In this document: in pieces, positions 43,734-52,195 of the stretch
Numbering within the stretch: the stretch's first letter is position 1
Layout: each line of letters opens with the position of its first letter
Assembly (NCBI RefSeq): GCF_003014655.1
Contig: NZ_PYAT01000011.1
Coordinates: 31,856 to 95,855 of the forward strand
Origin: Planomicrobium soli
Lineage (GTDB): Bacteria > Bacillota > Bacilli > Bacillales_A > Planococcaceae
Length of the DNA stretch: 64,000 nucleotides
Reading direction: 5' to 3'
The notes under the pieces: generated by a model
Databases searched by the model: none
Seen by the model: only the letters and a program-made list of their open reading frames with translations
What the model was told of the DNA's origin: nothing
Program-made: the position numbers and the translations under genes

Positions 43734-45007
43734 TATCTGGTTGTGGTGCGGGTTGCTGCCGGGAATAGAAGCGTGAACACCGTTCCTTTCCCTTTTGCCG
43801 ACGAAACCTTGATATGCCCATCCATTTGACGAATCACACTGTATGTGACCATCATCCCAAGCCCTGTGCCTTTTGTCTTTGTTGAAAAATAAGGTTCGCC
43901 CAAGCGTTGGACTTCTTCTTTCGTCATCCTGCATCCTTCATCTGCAAGTTCAATGCTTACTTCTGCGTTATGAGTTGCGACGTTAATGTAAAATTTCCCG
44001 CCAGTCGGCATTGCTTCAATTCCATTCCGTACAATATTGACAAGCGCCTGATGAAATTTTTGCCGGTCCGCCATGATACAAGCTTCTTTATCTAGTGACT
44101 TGACAACTATGTTTATATTATTGCTTAAAGCGTATGGCCCTAGCACCTTCAGAATGTGCTCTACTTCTCGCTTTACAGAAATACATACCATTTGCCCATA
44201 AGAGGGTTTCGCGTATACCAAATAATCATCAATAAGGCTTTCTGCCGCCTGTATCTCCTTTAATATTGTTTCATGAAATTCAAGTTGTTTTTCACGGCTG
44301 TATTCGTATCTCTGCATTAATTGTATAAATCCTTTTATGCCTTGGATGGGATTACGCAGCTCATGTGATACGGCAGCCGCAAAATGGCTGACTGTGTCCA
44401 TTTTTTCGTGTTTCAATAGTGAATTCAACAAATATTCTTGCCGCATAATGTGTTCTATCAGTAAAGCTGCCAAAACACTGACAATACCTTGGTTAATCAT
44501 TAAAAGGAGCCATATATCGTATAAGCGGTCAATCGGATGATCGAACAAAAAATACCCTGCCAATAAATTAAAAGATAAAGAAAAAAATGAAATAAGGAAA
44601 ACACTGAGAATTTTCGTTGCCCACTGCATCTGCATAAAAGCAGGCTGCAATAGCGGAACTGCAACCGCAATGAGCAGTTGATTCAAAATTGCGATATCCG
44701 TACCTTCCCCTCCGATAAGAATCCGGCAAACTGCCGCTACTACAAACAAGAAAGCACTGACATACGGACCACCATACAAAGCACCGACAATCATTGGAAC
44801 TTGCCGAAGATCAAAAATATAATCGTTTGTGATAAATTCATATGGAAAATTCATGCATAGAATGATAGATAACGAGAACAAGATGGTCAGCATGGTCCGG
44901 TGGCTGACAAAAAAGTTTCGCTTGCCTGCAGTAACGAACATTTGATAGACAATGATAGGAAAAATGATAAAAAAAATATTGTTAATCATGCCAGACGCTG
45001 TTTCCAT
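43733..45007 (-). CDS. sensor histidine kinase with 5TM N-terminus (KinB-like)
   Basis: A 424-residue kinase. Five to six membrane helices fill residues 1-190, with DLRQVPMIVGALYGGPYVS typical of 5TM-LYT sensors. The H-box is AAVSHELRNPIQGIKG near residue 216 and the N-box is ALVNIVRNGIEAMP. The first glycine box is DEGCRMTKEEV where DxGxGI is expected, while GTGLGM is intact. No response regulator is adjacent, so it is an orphan kinase. The ATG at 45007, ten bases after GGAGGT, is preferred over a GTG that overlaps the site. Sporulation-kinase-like domain order does not prove that role here. Confidence 0.85.
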   Translation of the reverse strand: METASGMINNIFFIIFPIIVYQMFVTAGKRNFFVSHRTMLTILFSLSIILCMNFPYEFITNDYIFDLRQVPMIVGALYGGPYVSAFLFVVAAVCRILIGGEGTDIAILNQLLIAVAVPLLQPAFMQMQWATKILSVFLISFFSLSFNLLAGYFLFDHPIDRLYDIWLLLMINQGIVSVLAALLIEHIMRQEYLLNSLLKHEKMDTVSHFAAAVSHELRNPIQGIKGFIQLMQRYEYSREKQLEFHETILKEIQAAESLIDDYLVYAKPSYGQMVCISVKREVEHILKVLGPYALSNNINIVVKSLDKEACIMADRQKFHQALVNIVRNGIEAMPTGGKFYINVATHNAEVSIELADEGCRMTKEEVQRLGEPYFSTKTKGTGLGMMVTYSVIRQMDGHIKVSSAKGKGTVFTLLFPAATRTTTR

Positions 45008-45066
45008 CTGATTAGCCACCTCCTGTTCAGTTATTCACGCCATCCATTATACAGTTCCTTTTTCCC

Positions 45067-45567
45067 CTAGACCATTCCTTTTGGCTTCAAGCTTTTCCCA
45101 CTCAGCTGATTTCCCACTTTTTTCAATACACGCTCTCTCCGCTTTTTCATGCCTGCAACTGTTACTCCAGAAAGAACTGCCAAATCAGCTGCGCTTCTGC
45201 CTTCTACGAACAATGCTTCCAACAACTTGCGTTCATTGGCAGTTAACGAAACCAAATCGAGCCACTCTGGCAATTCGTCTGCATAACGTGTATCTATCAA
45301 CTCTTCAAAGCTTTCGTTCTCCACTCTAGTTATGCGCGCAGCAAAACGGGCTTCACGTTTCAACTCATCAAGCACTGCTCCGTAGATACTGCGATAAGCA
45401 AAAGGCGTAAAATTTCCTTTTGTGTTATCAAATCTCTCGTAAGCTTGCCACAATGCTACCTTGCCTGCTTGCCTGTAAACTTCAAAATCACGATAAATAT
45501 GGAGCTTTCTTATGATGGCAGAAATCATTGGCGTATACTCATCCAAAACCTTTTCAAATTGATCCAC
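45067..45567 (-). CDS. sigma-70 family RNA polymerase sigma factor
   Basis: A 166-residue alternative sigma factor. Region 2 is visible as AGKVALWQAYERFDNTKGNFTPFAYRSIYG, and region 4 as LTANERKLLEALFVEGRSAADLAVLSGVTVAGMKKRRERVL, a helix-turn-helix. Regions 1 and 3 are missing or short. The start is GTG at 45567, seven bases after AGAAGG; the frame extends to 45639 without a site. No anti-sigma gene is next to it. It is divergent from comK, which suggests a role in competence like the SigH/ComX-type factors. That link is inferred. Confidence 0.82.
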   Translation of the reverse strand: MDQFEKVLDEYTPMISAIIRKLHIYRDFEVYRQAGKVALWQAYERFDNTKGNFTPFAYRSIYGAVLDELKREARFAARITRVENESFEELIDTRYADELPEWLDLVSLTANERKLLEALFVEGRSAADLAVLSGVTVAGMKKRRERVLKKVGNQLSGKSLKPKGMV

Positions 45568-45745
45568 TTTTTTTCCTTCTGAACGTTCGTTTGATTCCCG
45601 GGTCCATTCAATATAAAAGTTAGAATGAAAACAAGCCAATTGCAGTTTGTGCTATTTGGTCTATCAAACGTATACTTTGCATAAGATAAAAGGGAAATAG
45701 AAACTATATAAATGTAAATAAATATCCTATTTCAGAAAAATTGTA

Positions 45746-45774
45746 TTGATTAAGAATAGTTCAAATGATACACT
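45746..45774 (+). promoter_or_regulatory. predicted promoter of comK
   Basis: TTGATT, 17 bases, TACACT, about 30 bases before the comK start. No perfect AAAAN5TTTT ComK box pair was seen. Confidence 0.5.
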
Positions 45775-45804
45775 TTTCTAGTATAAAGAAAGGGGAGCAA
45801 TTTA

Positions 45805-46275
45805 TTGAAGCACTTTGATGAAAACTTAATTGATCGATCTGTGTTGTTTGTAATATCTTCTTTTGAAAACGGTTGCAAATCAAAAATTGTTACGAAAGAC
45901 GGTGTATTTTATTCTTCTTATTCTGCCCTTACACTGATCAACAAAGCATGCATGCTTTACGCATCGACCTATGAAGGACGTGTTAAGGCAACGCGACATA
46001 ACCTGCATCAGTACAAAAAAACCACTCTTCTGATTTCAGAAGACGGAGTGGCTGCATATCCCACCAAGTCTCCGACTCACCCAGAATGCGTATGGATTTT
46101 CAATCAGGATTACCGGATGGAATCGATCACCCCCACTAAGACCCGTCTCATTTACGATCAATACCAAGTTTCAGCTGAAGTAAACGTATCTGTTCATACT
46201 CTGCAAAAACAGCGGACGCGGATGTACGAAATGCTGTATTACTATATGAGAGTCCGCGGCAAAAATAATTCTTAA
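45805..46275 (+). CDS. comK: competence transcription factor ComK
   Basis: A 156-residue ComK homologue, the master activator of DNA-uptake genes in Bacillales. The alignment I recall with B. subtilis ComK is clear across SKIVTKDGVFY, ACMLYASTYEGRVKAT, ISEDGVAAYPTKSPTHPECVWIF and the later HTLQKQRTRMYEML. It is about 35 residues shorter than the B. subtilis protein (192), mostly at the C-terminus, where MecA-dependent degradation and multimerisation signals lie. The start codon is TTG after GGGGAG. Monocistronic with a strong terminator. Confidence 0.85.
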   Translation: MKHFDENLIDRSVLFVISSFENGCKSKIVTKDGVFYSSYSALTLINKACMLYASTYEGRVKATRHNLHQYKKTTLLISEDGVAAYPTKSPTHPECVWIFNQDYRMESITPTKTRLIYDQYQVSAEVNVSVHTLQKQRTRMYEMLYYYMRVRGKNNS

Positions 46276-46280
46276 ATAAT

Positions 46281-46337
46281 AAAAGACACCTCTCTTTAGG
46301 CTGGCATCTTTCCCAACCTAAAGAGAGGTGTCTTTTT
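46281..46337. terminator. bidirectional terminator after comK
   Basis: AAAGACACCTCTCTTTAGG pairs perfectly with CCTAAAGAGAGGTGTCTTT (19 bp). Confidence 0.92.
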
Positions 46338-46857
46338 AAGCAGCATCGTCCCGCAAAATCAAGTAGGAAATTCGGATTTCCCATTTGTTTGGATCTGGTT
46401 CCGCTGCAGGATCTGTCAAATAACTTTCAAACCGCCCATTCCAAATCTCGATCTCACCTTCCCATTTCCTGTCCAGTTCTATGCCTTCTTTCTTCGCCCA
46501 GATTTCCAACTCGTTCGACGATTTCGCCAAATAGTTCGGATGTCCTTGATGCAAAGCCGTCACGTAAGATCCGCCAGGGATGAAACTTGAAATGACCCGG
46601 TCATCCCCTATTACCATTCTCTCCACAGGCACTCCCACTTCAACTTGAGAAGCTTCCTCTTCATTCCCAATTACCCAATACCGGAAAAACATTGGACCAG
46701 CAGGTTCTAATTCCTTTTGAGCAAGCCATACAGATAGCTCCTCAATCAATTCGTTCATTTTTTCCCATCGCAGAAGCGTTGTCTGAATAGCAATGCCTAC
46801 ATAAGGAAGTTCAGGCAGATTTTCTACAGTAGGCTCATTGATAAATCGAATTGCCAA
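46336..46857 (-). CDS. GyrI-like / AraC effector-binding domain protein
   Basis: A 173-residue single-domain protein of the GyrI-like small-molecule-binding superfamily. Typical features are YVGIAIQTTL with the beta-alpha repeat, GVPVERMVIGDDRVISSFIPGG, SYVTALHQGHP, and the late WEIRISYLIL strand. It has no DNA-binding domain. The start appears to be TTG at 46857 after AAGGAAG. The ligand is unknown. Divergent from the TetR-swrC unit, possibly by chance. Confidence 0.72.
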   Translation of the reverse strand: MAIRFINEPTVENLPELPYVGIAIQTTLLRWEKMNELIEELSVWLAQKELEPAGPMFFRYWVIGNEEEASQVEVGVPVERMVIGDDRVISSFIPGGSYVTALHQGHPNYLAKSSNELEIWAKKEGIELDRKWEGEIEIWNGRFESYLTDPAAEPDPNKWEIRISYLILRDDAA

Positions 46858-47000
46858 CAGGCATCTTCCTTTCTCTTCTGTTTAAGGAGGTTCTATGTAA
46901 AAGCAATACCCAAATAGAAGTTAAAGTATGCTCGAATGCCTTTACAGCATAGATTAAATTTTTTGCCACAAACATGCCATAGATAATTAAGTAAACAAAT

Positions 47001-47029
47001 TGACTTGGCCTTCTTGAAGTTATATTCTA
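47001..47029 (+). promoter_or_regulatory. predicted promoter of the TetR-swrC operon
   Basis: TTGACT, 17 bases, TATTCT. The start would be near 47036, just before an inverted repeat. Confidence 0.65.
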
Positions 47030-47043
47030 AAGCAGTGACCACA

Positions 47044-47062
47044 GAGTTACATTTTGTGACTC
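47044..47062. promoter_or_regulatory. candidate TetR operator
   Basis: GAGTTAC-ATTTT-GTGACTC, a 19-bp inverted repeat with six of seven pairs matched. It lies at about +8 to +26 of the predicted transcript, where a bound repressor would block it. Confidence 0.55.
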
Positions 47063-47084
47063 ATTGGTTTTGAGGAGGGGAAAT

Positions 47085-47903
47085 ATGCCGAAAAAAAAAG
47101 AATTGATGAATCAAGCTGTCCATTTATTTTCAGCGAAAGGATTTCATCACACATCTGTTCAGGAAATCGCACAAGCTGCGGGAATATCAAAGGGAGCGTT
47201 TTATAAACATTTTGATTCAAAAGAAAGTATATTAATCGAAATTTTCAAGCAGTATCATGAAGAAATTATTGGAGAAGCATCAACAGTTCAGTTTTCTGAG
47301 CAGTTAGATCCACTAGAAGTCTTCGGTCGGAACATAACGATTAAAATTGAACGGTTCTTGGACAACCAGGAATTTTTCCTTATGGTGTTTAAAGATTTTC
47401 TTCCAAACGAAAACAAACAAATTTCGGATCTCCTCCATGAACTTCAAGCTTCTACAACGGTTTCTCATAAAAAAAGCATCCTTGAGGCGTTTGGGCCTAA
47501 AGTAGAGCCATTTCTTTCTGATTTGGCAACAGTGCTCGGAGGTATGCTCCGAGAGTATTTCATAACGCTGATTCTTGAGAATAAACAAGCTTCTCCAACA
47601 AAATTGAGCGCTTTTATTGCTGGAAGCATTAATGCAATTGTTCAGCAATTAGAAGAACTGGAGCCTGTCCTTTCAGAAGAACCGACTTTTTTTGGTCAAC
47701 GAGATGAAATTTTAAAAGGAATCGAATCGAAAATCCGGACATTTTCTACAGAAAAAGACAAGCTGTTGCCCTCCCTCGAATTGCTGAAAGAAGAGCTATC
47801 TAAAAAGGAACCAAAGAATTTTCTGATTGATGCTTTGCTTGTTTATTTAAAGCAAGAGGAGCAGTTGGAACACGACATTAACCGTTTGAAAAAGTTCGTA
47901 TAG
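47085..47903 (+). CDS. TetR/AcrR-family regulator of the RND exporter
   Basis: A 272-residue repressor, longer than the usual 190-220. The N-terminal helix-turn-helix reads AKGFHHTSVQEIAQAAGIS, followed by KGAFYKHFDSKESI. The C-terminal ligand domain ends in extra Lys/Glu-rich helices from about 215 (coiled-coil-like). The start is the ATG at 47085 after GAGGAGGGG. The exporter gene starts 14 bases after its stop, so it is the local regulator. Autoregulation through the inverted repeat upstream is inferred. Confidence 0.88.
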   Translation: MPKKKELMNQAVHLFSAKGFHHTSVQEIAQAAGISKGAFYKHFDSKESILIEIFKQYHEEIIGEASTVQFSEQLDPLEVFGRNITIKIERFLDNQEFFLMVFKDFLPNENKQISDLLHELQASTTVSHKKSILEAFGPKVEPFLSDLATVLGGMLREYFITLILENKQASPTKLSAFIAGSINAIVQQLEELEPVLSEEPTFFGQRDEILKGIESKIRTFSTEKDKLLPSLELLKEELSKKEPKNFLIDALLVYLKQEEQLEHDINRLKKFV

Positions 47904-47917
47904 AAGGAGTGCCGATC

Positions 47918-50900
47918 TTGAAAAAAGTTATTGATTTTTCTTTAAAAAACAAATTCGCTATATGGATATTAACCCTTATGGTCGTAGTGGCTGGCCTTTA
48001 TGCCGGATTGACTATGAAACAAGAATCGATTCCAAATATTACGATTCCGGCTGTAACTGTTGTTACAACTTATCCAGGTGCAGCTCCTGATGAGATTGCC
48101 GAACAAGTTACCATTCCATTAGAACAAAAAATACAGAATTTAAATGGTGTAGATTTGGTGACTTCATCATCCATGGCTAACGCTTCTATGCTTCAAATCC
48201 AATTTACATTTGACACCGATATGGATGAAGCTACCCGCAAAGTGGAAACCGCACTTGCTGAAGTATCGCTTCCTGAAGCAGCAAATGAACCGGAAGTATC
48301 CCGAATCAGCCTGGACGCCTTTCCTGTTCTTGCACTCAGCATCAGCGACCCCGAACATTCTTCAGAAGAATTGACAAAAATGGTTGAAGATAATATTCTG
48401 CCTGAACTTGAAGGAATCGACGGCTTATCGGATGCCCAAGTATCCGGCCAGCGCATTCAAAAAGTTACTATGGCTTTTGACGACGAAAAACTTGCACAGT
48501 ACGGCTTAACACAAGAAACAATTCAGCAAATGATCCAAGGTTCTAACATCTCATTCCCGCTTGGATTGACCGATTTTGATGGTGAAATAAAGAACCTAGT
48601 TATTGATGGGAATATCTCAACAATCGAGGATTTGAAAAACATCCAAATTCCGGCCGTTCCTCAGATGGCAGCACCTGAAACCGGGACAGCACCTTCTCCA
48701 GGAGCGGATATTGCATCAAGCGGCGCGGCGCCGTCTGCTCCTGCGGTGGAATCAAATCCAGCAGCTACTGCAAGTACATCAGGGACAACTCAAGCTGCAG
48801 CAGCTCCAACTGAAGTTCCAACAGTTGCACTGAGTGAACTGGCCGATATCAAATTGGTCAGCGAAGCCGAATCAATCTCCCGCACGAATGGGGAAGATTC
48901 GATCGGCATCCAAATCGTTAAAGCACCTGATGCCAATACAGTAGAAGTTGTCAACGCAGTCAAGAACATTTCTTCAGACCTAGAAGAAGAGTATGGGGTT
49001 ACCATTGCCTCTACTTTCGATCAAGGTGAACCGATCGAGAAATCGGTTGAAACGATGCTCAGTAAAGCATTGTATGGCATCTTATTCGCTGTGGTTATCA
49101 TCCTGGTATTCTTAAGAAGTTTCAAGACGACGATCATTTCGATCATTTCCATCCCTTTATCGCTTTTGATCGCGATTTTTTTGTTAAATCAAATGGATAT
49201 CACATTAAATATCATGACGCTCGGTGCATTGACCGTCGCTATTGGCCGGGTCATCGATGACTCAATTGTTGTTATAGAAAACATCTATCGCCGAATGGCT
49301 CTTCCAGGCGAAAAACTGAGAGGAAAAGAATTGATTCGCGAAGCGACACGCGAAATGTTCGTTCCAATCTTTTCTTCTACTATCGTGACGATTGCGGTAT
49401 TCTTGCCGCTTGCACTAGTCAGCGGGCAGATCGGTGAATTGTTCTTGCCATTTGCTTTAGCTGTGGTATTCGCCCTTTCGGCTTCCCTGCTTGTTGCAGT
49501 AACAATTGTGCCGATGCTTGCGCACTCTATGTACAGTAAGCAACTTCAAAACTTATCGGCACAGAAAAACAAAAGCCATGAAGAAAAACCAGGGAAAATG
49601 GCCAATAGCTACAAACGCATCCTGGAATGGACATTGAATCACAAAATCATTACATTCGGCGGCGCTGCAGTCCTACTAGCAGCAAGCTTTTTCTTAGTTC
49701 CTGTCATTGGCGTCAGCTTCCTGCCGGAAGAAGAACAAAAAATGGTCATGGCGACATACAGTCCGGAACCTGGCCAAACACGTCAAGACGTCGAACAAAT
49801 CGCACAAGACGTTGAGAAAATGGTTGGGGCTCGTGAGGGCGTCACGTCTTACCAGTATTCGATTGGCAGCAGCGGCAACTCAATGGCCGCAATGGGCGGA
49901 GGCGGCGACAATTCCGCACTTTTCTTTATCGAATATGACAGCAAGTTCAAAAACTTCAGCGATGAAGGCAACAACTTGATAGAAAAACTGAACAGCGAAA
50001 CAAGTGCCGGCGAATGGCAGCCGATGGACTTTGCTGCTACTGGGTCATCTGGCCTTGAATTGTATGTCTACGGCAACAATATAGACGATATCCAAACTGC
50101 AATTGATGATATCCAGCCGTTGATGGAGGAAGACAAAGGCCTCGAGAAAGTCGAATCCAGCCTTTCAGAAGCTTATGACCAGTATACATTAGTGGCGAAT
50201 CAAGAAACGCTGGGTCATGCTGGACTGACATCTGCACAAATCGGCATGGCAATAGGCAATGCCGGCGAAGCTCCAGTGCTTACAACTGTGAAACATGAAG
50301 GCAAGGACGTAAATGTTTACGTCGAAATTGATAAAGCACAATATAACGGAATTGATGACGTTACTAAGATCGAAATTCCGACTGTTCTAGGGTCCATGGT
50401 CTCTATCGGTGATTTGATGGAGGTCAAAGAAGGCAAATCACCGGACACGATCAACCGCAGAGACGGCAAAATGTACGCCTCTTTATCCGCTGAAGTGCTC
50501 GGCAACAACGCGGCAGAGATTTCTGCAAATCTTGACAAAAAAGTAAGCGAACTTAGGTTACCTGGCGGAGTGACAATCGACCACGGGGGCATCACCGAAC
50601 AAATTAATGAATCGTTCACGCAGCTTGGGCTTGCCATGCTTGCAGCGATTGCCATTGTTTACTTTGTACTAGTCATTACCTTCGGCGGCGCGCTTGCGCC
50701 ACTGGCAATTTTGTTCTCATTGCCATTTACAGTAATCGGCGTTCTTGTAGCACTATGGATTTCAAATGAACCGTTAAGCGTCAACGCATTAATCGGTGTC
50801 TTAATGTTGATCGGAATTGTTGTAACAAATGCGATTGTCCTGATTGACCGGGTTATCCATAAAGAAAAAGAAGGCTTCACGACACGCGAAGCGCTTCTTG

Positions 50901-51121
50901 AGGCAGGATCTACACGCCTACGCCCGATATTAATGACGGCACTCGCAACAGTCGGTGCACTGATTCCTCTTGCCATTGGGGCAGAAGGCGGCGGCTTGAT
51001 TTCTAAAGGACTCGGGATTACGGTAATCGGCGGCTTAATCAGCTCAACTTTATTGACGCTTGTTATCGTACCGATTGTTTATGAAGTGTTTGCGAAGTTC
51101 CGGAAAAAAGAAGCGCATTAA
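47918..51121 (+). CDS. swrC: RND-family efflux pump, SwrC (YerP)-like
   Basis: A 1067-residue AcrB/SwrC-type RND exporter with 12 membrane helices and two large extracellular loops. MKKVIDFSLKNKFAIWIL leads into MKQESIPNITIPAVTV, and ENIYRRMALPGEKLRGKEL and MTLGALTVAIGRVIDDSIVV (with the proton-relay Asp pair) match SwrC. Like SwrC it has a low-complexity Ala/Ser/Thr/Pro insertion, here about residues 248-305. SwrC exports surfactin and other amphipathic compounds in B. subtilis. No partner membrane-fusion or outer channel gene is present, as expected for a Gram-positive. The start is TTG at 47918, eight bases after GGAG. Confidence 0.9.
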   Translation: MKKVIDFSLKNKFAIWILTLMVVVAGLYAGLTMKQESIPNITIPAVTVVTTYPGAAPDEIAEQVTIPLEQKIQNLNGVDLVTSSSMANASMLQIQFTFDTDMDEATRKVETALAEVSLPEAANEPEVSRISLDAFPVLALSISDPEHSSEELTKMVEDNILPELEGIDGLSDAQVSGQRIQKVTMAFDDEKLAQYGLTQETIQQMIQGSNISFPLGLTDFDGEIKNLVIDGNISTIEDLKNIQIPAVPQMAAPETGTAPSPGADIASSGAAPSAPAVESNPAATASTSGTTQAAAAPTEVPTVALSELADIKLVSEAESISRTNGEDSIGIQIVKAPDANTVEVVNAVKNISSDLEEEYGVTIASTFDQGEPIEKSVETMLSKALYGILFAVVIILVFLRSFKTTIISIISIPLSLLIAIFLLNQMDITLNIMTLGALTVAIGRVIDDSIVVIENIYRRMALPGEKLRGKELIREATREMFVPIFSSTIVTIAVFLPLALVSGQIGELFLPFALAVVFALSASLLVAVTIVPMLAHSMYSKQLQNLSAQKNKSHEEKPGKMANSYKRILEWTLNHKIITFGGAAVLLAASFFLVPVIGVSFLPEEEQKMVMATYSPEPGQTRQDVEQIAQDVEKMVGAREGVTSYQYSIGSSGNSMAAMGGGGDNSALFFIEYDSKFKNFSDEGNNLIEKLNSETSAGEWQPMDFAATGSSGLELYVYGNNIDDIQTAIDDIQPLMEEDKGLEKVESSLSEAYDQYTLVANQETLGHAGLTSAQIGMAIGNAGEAPVLTTVKHEGKDVNVYVEIDKAQYNGIDDVTKIEIPTVLGSMVSIGDLMEVKEGKSPDTINRRDGKMYASLSAEVLGNNAAEISANLDKKVSELRLPGGVTIDHGGITEQINESFTQLGLAMLAAIAIVYFVLVITFGGALAPLAILFSLPFTVIGVLVALWISNEPLSVNALIGVLMLIGIVVTNAIVLIDRVIHKEKEGFTTREALLEAGSTRLRPILMTALATVGALIPLAIGAEGGGLISKGLGITVIGGLISSTLLTLVIVPIVYEVFAKFRKKEAH

Positions 51122-51126
51122 GTTAT

Positions 51127-51166
51127 AAGAGCCGGCACTTCCTTTGTGGAAGTACCGGCTCTTTTT
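51127..51166 (+). terminator. terminator of swrC
   Basis: AAGAGCCGG-ACTTCC pairs with GGAAGT-CCGGCTCTT and is followed by a T-tract. Confidence 0.9.
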
Positions 51167-51183
51167 GTGAGCTTTCTTCTGAA

Positions 51184-51274
51184 CGCACCTCGGATCAAAG
51201 TTATCGCACCTTACAACTCAAATTCCGCACCTATCGAAAAGCTTTTCGCACCTCAGACCAATTGTTTCGCACCT
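51184..51274. repeat. 21-nt periodic heptamer array (CGCACCT x5)
   Basis: The heptamer CGCACCT occurs at 51184, 51205, 51226, 51247 and 51268, each exactly 21 bases after the last. The 14 bases between copies differ. It lies between the swrC terminator and the terminator of the DUF1028 gene. In one plus-strand frame the array reads as Arg-Thr-x5 units ending in Phe or Tyr, but no start codon or ribosome binding site precedes it. Confidence 0.85.
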
Positions 51275-51280
51275 TAATAA

Positions 51281-51307
51281 AAAAGCCGCTCCTAGTGAGC
51301 GGCTTTT
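51281..51307. terminator. terminator of the DUF1028 operon
   Basis: AAAAGCCGCT pairs with AGCGGCTTTT around a seven-base loop. Confidence 0.8.
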
Positions 51308-51319
51308 AGCTTGATAACC

Positions 51320-52195
51320 TTATTTCTTTCTCAAAAACTCCAGCACTAATATATCGACCTGCTGTTCTTCCGTCCAACGGTCATCAAAGTTTTCACCTAG
51401 CACAAACGCCTTGAATGCTTCTTTTACTTCACCTTCATAGTTAGGTTGATCCGCTGTTTTTAAAAAGCCCAGTTTCACAAGCTGACTTTTAATTTCTTCA
51501 AAAACTTCACCTTCGATTTCAACTAATTCTTCGGTTGGCATATTGAAGATCTTATGGAGTTCATAAAGCCTTTGCAGCTCTGCAATCGGCTCAGGATGAT
51601 CATCAACCCGCAAATCGACTTTAACGTCGTTATAACCACCGTAACCTGCGCCTTCTTGCAAGACGTAAATAGCTGCTGACTGTTTGCCTCGGCTGTCGCC
51701 TCCAGCATTTTGCGCAGCTGCTAGAGCTGTCAATAACCGCTCTGCAAGCGTTCCTTCTGTTTGTTCGAATGTTTCGCTCATGGCAGCCACGGTCTCTTCG
51801 CTGACCAGGATGTTGCCTTGGCTCGAATGGTGCTTGCCAACTTTATGGCCTGCCCAGTCAAAACATTCTTCTCCTGTAAAAGCGCTTGCTTCCCCTTTAT
51901 GGTTAATGATGGCTACTTGGCGAAGATTTTTTCCTGGATCATCGGCCACAAGTTTCTCAATAACTTCCTCAGGCGACAGTCCTTCTTCCAATAGTTCCAG
52001 CCCTCGTGGTCCGTAACTTGTGTTTGCCCATGATTGAGTAGCTACCGCTCCAACATTCGCTTTTGCCCAGGGCACGACGGATCCAACCGCTAAAAACTTC
52101 GATTGGACGGCAACGCCCACTTCTCCCGTCTCCGGATCTGCACCAACTATGGAAAACGTTGCAACCAACTGATCTTTTTGGACTGAAAGTTTCAT
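51320..52195 (-). CDS. DUF1028 protein (Ntn-hydrolase-like)
   Basis: A 291-residue protein. The DUF1028 domain covers residues 8-220, with VATFSIVGADPETGEVGVA at its start, VGAVATQSWANTSYGPRG, NHKGEASAFTGEECFDWAG and NILVSEETVAAM. A C-terminal extension of about 70 residues (helical, acidic) follows. The structural relation to Ntn hydrolases suggests a peptidase or amidase, but no activity is established. Its start overlaps the stop of the M42 peptidase gene by four bases, so the two are translationally coupled and may act on the same peptides. Confidence 0.85.
   Translation of the reverse strand: MKLSVQKDQLVATFSIVGADPETGEVGVAVQSKFLAVGSVVPWAKANVGAVATQSWANTSYGPRGLELLEEGLSPEEVIEKLVADDPGKNLRQVAIINHKGEASAFTGEECFDWAGHKVGKHHSSQGNILVSEETVAAMSETFEQTEGTLAERLLTALAAAQNAGGDSRGKQSAAIYVLQEGAGYGGYNDVKVDLRVDDHPEPIAELQRLYELHKIFNMPTEELVEIEGEVFEEIKSQLVKLGFLKTADQPNYEGEVKEAFKAFVLGENFDDRWTEEQQVDILVLEFLRKK

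Noticed and set aside
43733..45007. Assigning the orphan kinase to sporulation (KinB)
   Set aside because: Domain order is KinB-like, but no sporulation gene is in the window and the first glycine box is degenerate.
51184..51274. Periodic array considered as CRISPR
   Set aside because: The repeated unit is only 7 bases and the period 21 bases; there is no leader and no cas gene in the window.
51142..51309. Plus-strand open frame through the heptamer array giving RT-x5 units
   Set aside because: No start codon or ribosome binding site, and it begins inside the swrC terminator. Treated as a product of the 21-nt period, not a gene.
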